NCBI GenBank assembly: GCA_964036155.1
Contig: OZ038423.1
Span: 22,087,249 to 22,151,248, forward strand
Source of the DNA: Diploscapter coronatus
Lineage: Eukaryota; Nematoda; Chromadorea; Rhabditida; Rhabditidae
DNA length: 64,000 bases
Reading direction: 5' to 3'
Made by a program: the position numbers and the translations under genes. Below are positions 59,387-64,000 of the stretch, in pieces (within the stretch, counting starts at the first letter, position 1; each line of letters opens with the position of its first letter). Under the pieces are notes generated by a model that saw only the letters and a list, made by a program, of their open reading frames with translations, was not told the DNA's origin and did not search any database.

Positions 59387-62300
59387 TTAAGCGGTGGTCG
59401 CCTTCTTTGGCTGACGGATGATTCCCTTCTTGTTCTTGCCCTGAAATTAGTTAATTTTAAAATCTTATCGATTTCAAAAAACTCGAAATATTCTTCCTTT
59501 AAAAATGACTAACTCGGAAAGAAGTTTTATTTCAGATTGGGAAAGGCTCATCATGTCGCGAAAGTTAATCAAATATGATAAAGCTAGTTAATCTATTTAT
59601 TTTTTTCTTTTTTATTAGCATTATTCATCATTGTGACGTACTTTTTAAGAGTGCTTTTTGATAATTATCTCAACTAGTTAATTGCCCAAATATTTAATTA
59701 GTCATGGGAATTAAATTTCGTTAATTACCTTGGAGACTCTCTTGGTAGACGAGGGAATCTGTCGTTTGTTGGTTTTGATGGCTGGTCGATTGGGTAGGTC
59801 CTTCAGTTTGTAGATGCGCACCAGCCAGTTCTCAGTCGTGTAGGCTTCCTCAATGTACTCCAGGGTTATGTCCTTAATTAGGCAGATAAAGAAAATGACT
59901 GGCAGAGAAATTCAGTATTTTAATAAAACATTTTTGAAGCAAATAAAACCTTTGAAAATGAATTTTACATGTCTCAAAAGGTGCCAAATTTAAAAGATCT
60001 TCAAAACAATTGATAACGCTAGTTTCTTATTTAACTAATCAAAACTATTACCTTCTTTCCAATGACGTAGCCTCTGGTTCTGTCGAAACCGCCCTGAAAA
60101 ATGGATTTTGCAGAATTAAAATTAAAAATGATTTCCACCTGCTGATTATATCCGAATCTGGTCTCGCCGAATCGATAGTAGGACATTTTGTACATCAGGC
60201 AGTTGAGCATCGTCTCCGAGGCCTGTGCGCCCACGGAATACTCGCCAGACTCCGTAAAGTAGTTCACTTCCTCAAAATTAGAACATTTACATTTGCAAGA
60301 AACCGCAATGAGTCGGTGATTATCGTATTCTGGATTTTTTTTATTTTAAGAAACTCTGAAACCTATCGAATTTGTTGCAAGTGATAGCAAAACTATGAGT
60401 AAAAGTAATTGATATTTTAGGAGAATATTCGAAAAGTCGGAGAAACATAACGTATGAAAATTTCAAAAAGACTTACTCTGATTTCCTTGGGGTGCTCTCC
60501 CTCTGCGATTCTGACCATCCACAGGAACTTGTTGATATCATCTCCCGAATAGCCGATCACGCCTCCGAAAATCACCTGGAAAGTTCGAATGGTAAGAGGT
60601 TTTCGAAAAACGGGAATGTTGGCTCATTGTAGTTACTGCCCTCTTTTCCGAGAAATAATGTGGAGAAAGAATAGGGTAGTAACTAAAAGGGACCTTAATT
60701 TTAACTACTATTTTGTTAACTCGATTGGTTAATGGATGGTATCGAAATTTAGCTAAAACGACTTTTCTTAAGGGAGTAGTTTCTAATTGGGAAATTTTTT
60801 GAAATTCTTGGAACTAACCAAAATGTAGTCGACATCAAGCGCCTTCATGATCTCGTAGGCAGCGGATTCGTTCGAAGACATCGCTTTGCCCACCAGCGCG
60901 ATGTGCGAGTTGTTCCAGGTCTGGAAACATATTGAAAATAAAAATCATTTAGGTTTCAAAAATATTCGAAAAGCTGCTAATTTCGGCAAATGTTGATATA
61001 GCAAGTAATTCGAGGGATGCGATGAGTCAGGTTTCATAAATTTGAGAAATAATGCATAGGGTTAGATTCAAAAACTATTGAAATTCCAGAAATTTTAGTG
61101 GGAGATAGCAAATCTTTAATTCGAAGCGTATCAAACTAACAAAAATGGAGAAAAGAGTTAACTTTCTGATGCAAGAGAATATTTCTTTCTCAGCTCCACG
61201 CACGCTTACCATTCTTTCTTGATTCTCCATTTCTTGTCTTTTCGGCGTAAAGGCGGAAATTGGCAACGGAAATGGGGAAAGAAAGAAAGAGAGGCGAGAA
61301 CGAAAGGAAAGAGCACGTGGAGCAGAGAGAGAAAAACTCCTTTTCCGGAAATTTTGCACACCCCTGATAACCGCGGAAAAATCTCACGTTGTTATCCACG
61401 AGAGTGGTCCTGTTGGCCATTCCAGCGATCTGATATCCATAGTCCCACCAGGACATTATGCGTGCGTCGTTGTGCGTGTTCTCCCGCAGCCAATGATACG
61501 CCTCACGGAAATCGTCCATGATTATGCGATCGCTGCAATTTTGGATCTTTAAACAAAATTTTCCGATTTGGACAAAGTAGCGGACATTAGGGATTTGCTT
61601 CAATCTAATAAGAGTTTAAATTTTTCTTTACTGAATAAAAAGTAACTATTATCGTGCTCCTTTTTTTGTACAATTTATGCTTTTTCAGAAACATCTATAA
61701 AGAGAAAACTTACCCCGAGCTCGTGGAACTCTGCAGGACGACGGAAGGATGGGAATAGGCGTTCGAAGTCACGTAGGTCGCGTGGACCACGAACATCTGG
61801 AATTTGATATTTCACCAAAAACATTTTTCGGAAATCATTTTTCTTCAAACTGTCATATTTTAGATTTTCTTTCTAGAAAACTACCCTTTTCAGAAAAAAA
61901 ACTTTCTTTCGTTTTTCAATCCCTTCCAAAAACCTTACCAACAAGAAGATCATGAGGATGATGGAGGTGACGGATTTGATGTTGAGCGAGACGAAGTCGT
62001 CCGAGCCAGCACCCGAACCGCTGTCGGCCGTAGCAGACTGAACAATGTTTGAATTTCAGAGGATTTGGATTATTTTTCAGGCATTTATAAGGTACACATG
62101 TTAGATCATGTTAAATTCGGTAAAGATTCTTGCAATAGACTTCAGTTTTCTCATTTCATTGATTGTGATCCTCTAAAACATTGGGAGTTTGGTATAAAGA
62201 GAGAAATGGAGAAAAAATCATGTATAAAATTTTGTTAATTTGACAATGGACAAAGCATTACAGATACGAGAACGTATCCAAATGATCTGATTTTGAAACA

Positions 62301-63755
62301 GATTCGATTAATTTTCAAGCAGAGTTAGGAAGGGGATGCAAAATAAAGCTTCAACACTTTGCCTTTGGACTATACACGGACGAAGCGACGTCAGAATCGA
62401 CGAGACTAGACGGGGTAGGGGCCTAACAACATTTTTACAACTAATTAATTTTGCTTCAAAAAATTTCTATCTTCACTTTTCTACCTAAACAGACTCGGAA
62501 AGAAAAAAACACGAAATATCTTTGAAAAACTACTTTCACGTTTATAATTTCGATAAACTTAACAAAACGTCACAAGAATGTTTTTTTTTTTTTTATAAAA
62601 AAAAAAATGTTGGACTTACTCTCTTTGATTTGGTGATAGGTTTCTTGTCTGCCTGAGCAGCGTTATCGTACTTGTCTGCTTCCTTCGACTCCACTGTGGG
62701 CGTTGACTTCTCTACCACAGCAGGCTTCTCGTCGTCCTTTAGGTATCTGAAAAGAATTTATTCTTTGCTAAATTTTGTAGAAAATATTTTAATTTTCGAT
62801 GAAGTAGTTTTGGATCAGGTTCAATTTGTAAGAGGCAATCTTACAACTTTATTGTTCCTGGGCTTTTAGAAATGTTTAATCTTAGATGAAATTAATTTTA
62901 GATTAGACTATTTATAAACACAAGTTTGAAAATAATAAATTGAGAACTTGAAAGGTAAAAATGTGCATTTCTCCGATATGCTTCAACTCCTTCATTTATA
63001 AAATTGAGAAACTTCCCGATAACCTCGGGTTAGAAATTTCAAAGTAATCAAAACACAAAAAACAACAACTTCGAAGGAAAATCATATTTTTCACAATTTC
63101 TTCAAATAGTCCCCAAAGAAGCGTATTCGATAGCACGGTAAAAATTTTAATCAAATAAAGAAAACTAATTTCTTTTTCCAAAAATAAATACGTTTCAATT
63201 TTCTATTAATAAAGTGATCGAAAATTACATCCAATCTCACGGTAAAGATTCGCATAAATCGAAATCTAAACTAATCTTACTTAGTGAAGGTGGCGGAGAA
63301 ACAGATGCCCGACAGAACGCAGACAGCGGGCGTCAGAGTGAGCATGAGACGGACCATCACTCCTGCGAAGTAGACTGCAGATACCGCGTAGAGGATGACT
63401 GCAAATGCAAACATTAATAATATGTTTCATTAAATCTTGATAAAAAAAAGTATAGGCGGAGGACGGTTAAATCCTCGACTAACAGTTGTATGTTTCAGAT
63501 ATTGGTGTGCTTGATACCCAGCCTTTCTTATCTTTCAAAAAAAAACTAGCCAAGATAAAAAATTAAAATATATACGGTAGTTTTATTGAACAAAAAAGCC
63601 TTGTACTCACTGAAGACTCTCTCATCGGTGATGTTCTTGACGCAGAGCCAGAGACCGACGGGGAACGTGGCTGCAGTGATGTGCAGGTCGAAGAAGAACG
63701 AGACCCATGTGGTTGGCTGGTGCTCGGAAACGGACGCGATGATCGGGATGTGAAT
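59387..63755 (-). CDS. stt-3: Oligosaccharyltransferase catalytic subunit STT3, C-terminal two thirds (partial)
   Basis: Twelve exons join without a phase conflict: 63611-63755, 63281-63398, 62620-62746, 61939-62037, 61714-61796, 61388-61532, 60819-60920, 60477-60575, 60139-60270, 60052-60093, 59729-59872 and 59387-59440 (TAA), about 429 residues. Hallmarks are [17 protein letters not shown] (external loop 5), [15 protein letters not shown] (membrane helix), the signature [20 protein letters not shown] in the lumenal domain, VDNN, and the C-terminal [17 protein letters not shown] and [16 protein letters not shown]3 transfers the lipid-linked glycan to Asn-X-Ser/Thr sites in the ER. The short C-terminus ([11 protein letters not shown]) and general pattern do not separate STT3A from STT3B; C. 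elegans has one gene. The 5' part lies beyond 64000. Confidence 0.96.
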
Positions 63756-64000
63756 CTGCAATCATTGGAGATAACTTGGGAATTAGCTCAGGATCCTTAT
63801 TTGAAAAAAAAATCTTTTGAAAATTCAAAGTGTAATTAATGATGGATTTAAGTAAGTTTCAAAGAAAATTTAATATTCGTAAAAGTGTTCAGATAATGCT
63901 TTTGAAGAGCTAATACGCAATTTAATTGTCTCAGTTTTTGTCGAACTCGTCTTGATAAATCCGTCGAAAAATTTGATATCCAAAAATTATCAATTTCATT
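63756..64000 (-). other. STT3 intron running off the window
   Basis: AT-rich, with no exon seen. The next upstream STT3 exon should lie to the right of the window. Confidence 0.6.

Noticed and set aside
61219..61521. 100-codon plus-strand ORF
   Set aside because: Antisense shadow of an STT3 exon carrying the WWDYGYQ signature.

Overview
The window looks like nuclear DNA of a nematode, probably a rhabditid relative. The genes are split into many small exons by introns often only 43-60 bp long. Splice acceptors are overwhelmingly of the TTTTCAG type. The exons are clearly richer in G+C than the AT-rich introns. The 11-base word AGAGACGCAGA, known to me from Caenorhabditis promoters, occurs exactly twice around the TBL1-like gene. 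No rRNA, tRNA or CRISPR array was seen. All gene models were assembled by eye from exon translations, splice signals and phase.

Layout, left to right. (1) The 3' half of an LRRC47-like gene (1991-3086, +). (2) A mobile-element patch (about 3.3-6.7 kb): a 1.67-kb long-arm inverted repeat flanked by TTAA, sitting exactly at the break of a Polinton/Maverick-type integrase fragment, followed by a short coiled-coil ORF of unknown function. (3) Two adjacent three-exon genes for small secreted cysteine-containing proteins (7457-8023 and 8318-8931, +). (4) A gene-poor, pyrimidine-rich stretch to about 15.5 kb. (5) A long IQGAP gene of roughly 32 exons (15561-25127, +). (6) RPAP1 (25863-31158, +). (7) A small unknown gene (31321-31664, -) and a complete eight-exon secreted Kelch-propeller gene (32090-33385, -). 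(8) A 100-nt imperfect hairpin near 34.5 kb that resembles a miRNA precursor. (9) rpb-11 (34924-35782, -), divergent from COG6 (36137-40302, +) across 354 bp. (10) An RHBDD1/RHBDL4-type rhomboid protease (40973-43204, +). (11) Two upstream spliced exons of uncertain role, then a TBL1/TBL1XR1 gene with a 4.3-kb first intron (46822-56884, +). (12) A convergent 2.5-kb gap, then the C-terminal two thirds of STT3 (59387-63755, -), which runs off the right edge.

The conserved genes are housekeeping: RNA polymerase II (RPB11, and RPAP1 for its assembly), Golgi tethering (COG6), ER protein handling (STT3, rhomboid), actin scaffolding (IQGAP) and corepressor transcription (TBL1). The novelty sits in the accessory DNA: the TTAA-flanked hairpin inside a virus-like integrase, the secreted cysteine-protein pair, the free-standing secreted Kelch protein with its own base composition, the miRNA-like hairpin, and the dual-frame exons upstream of TBL1.
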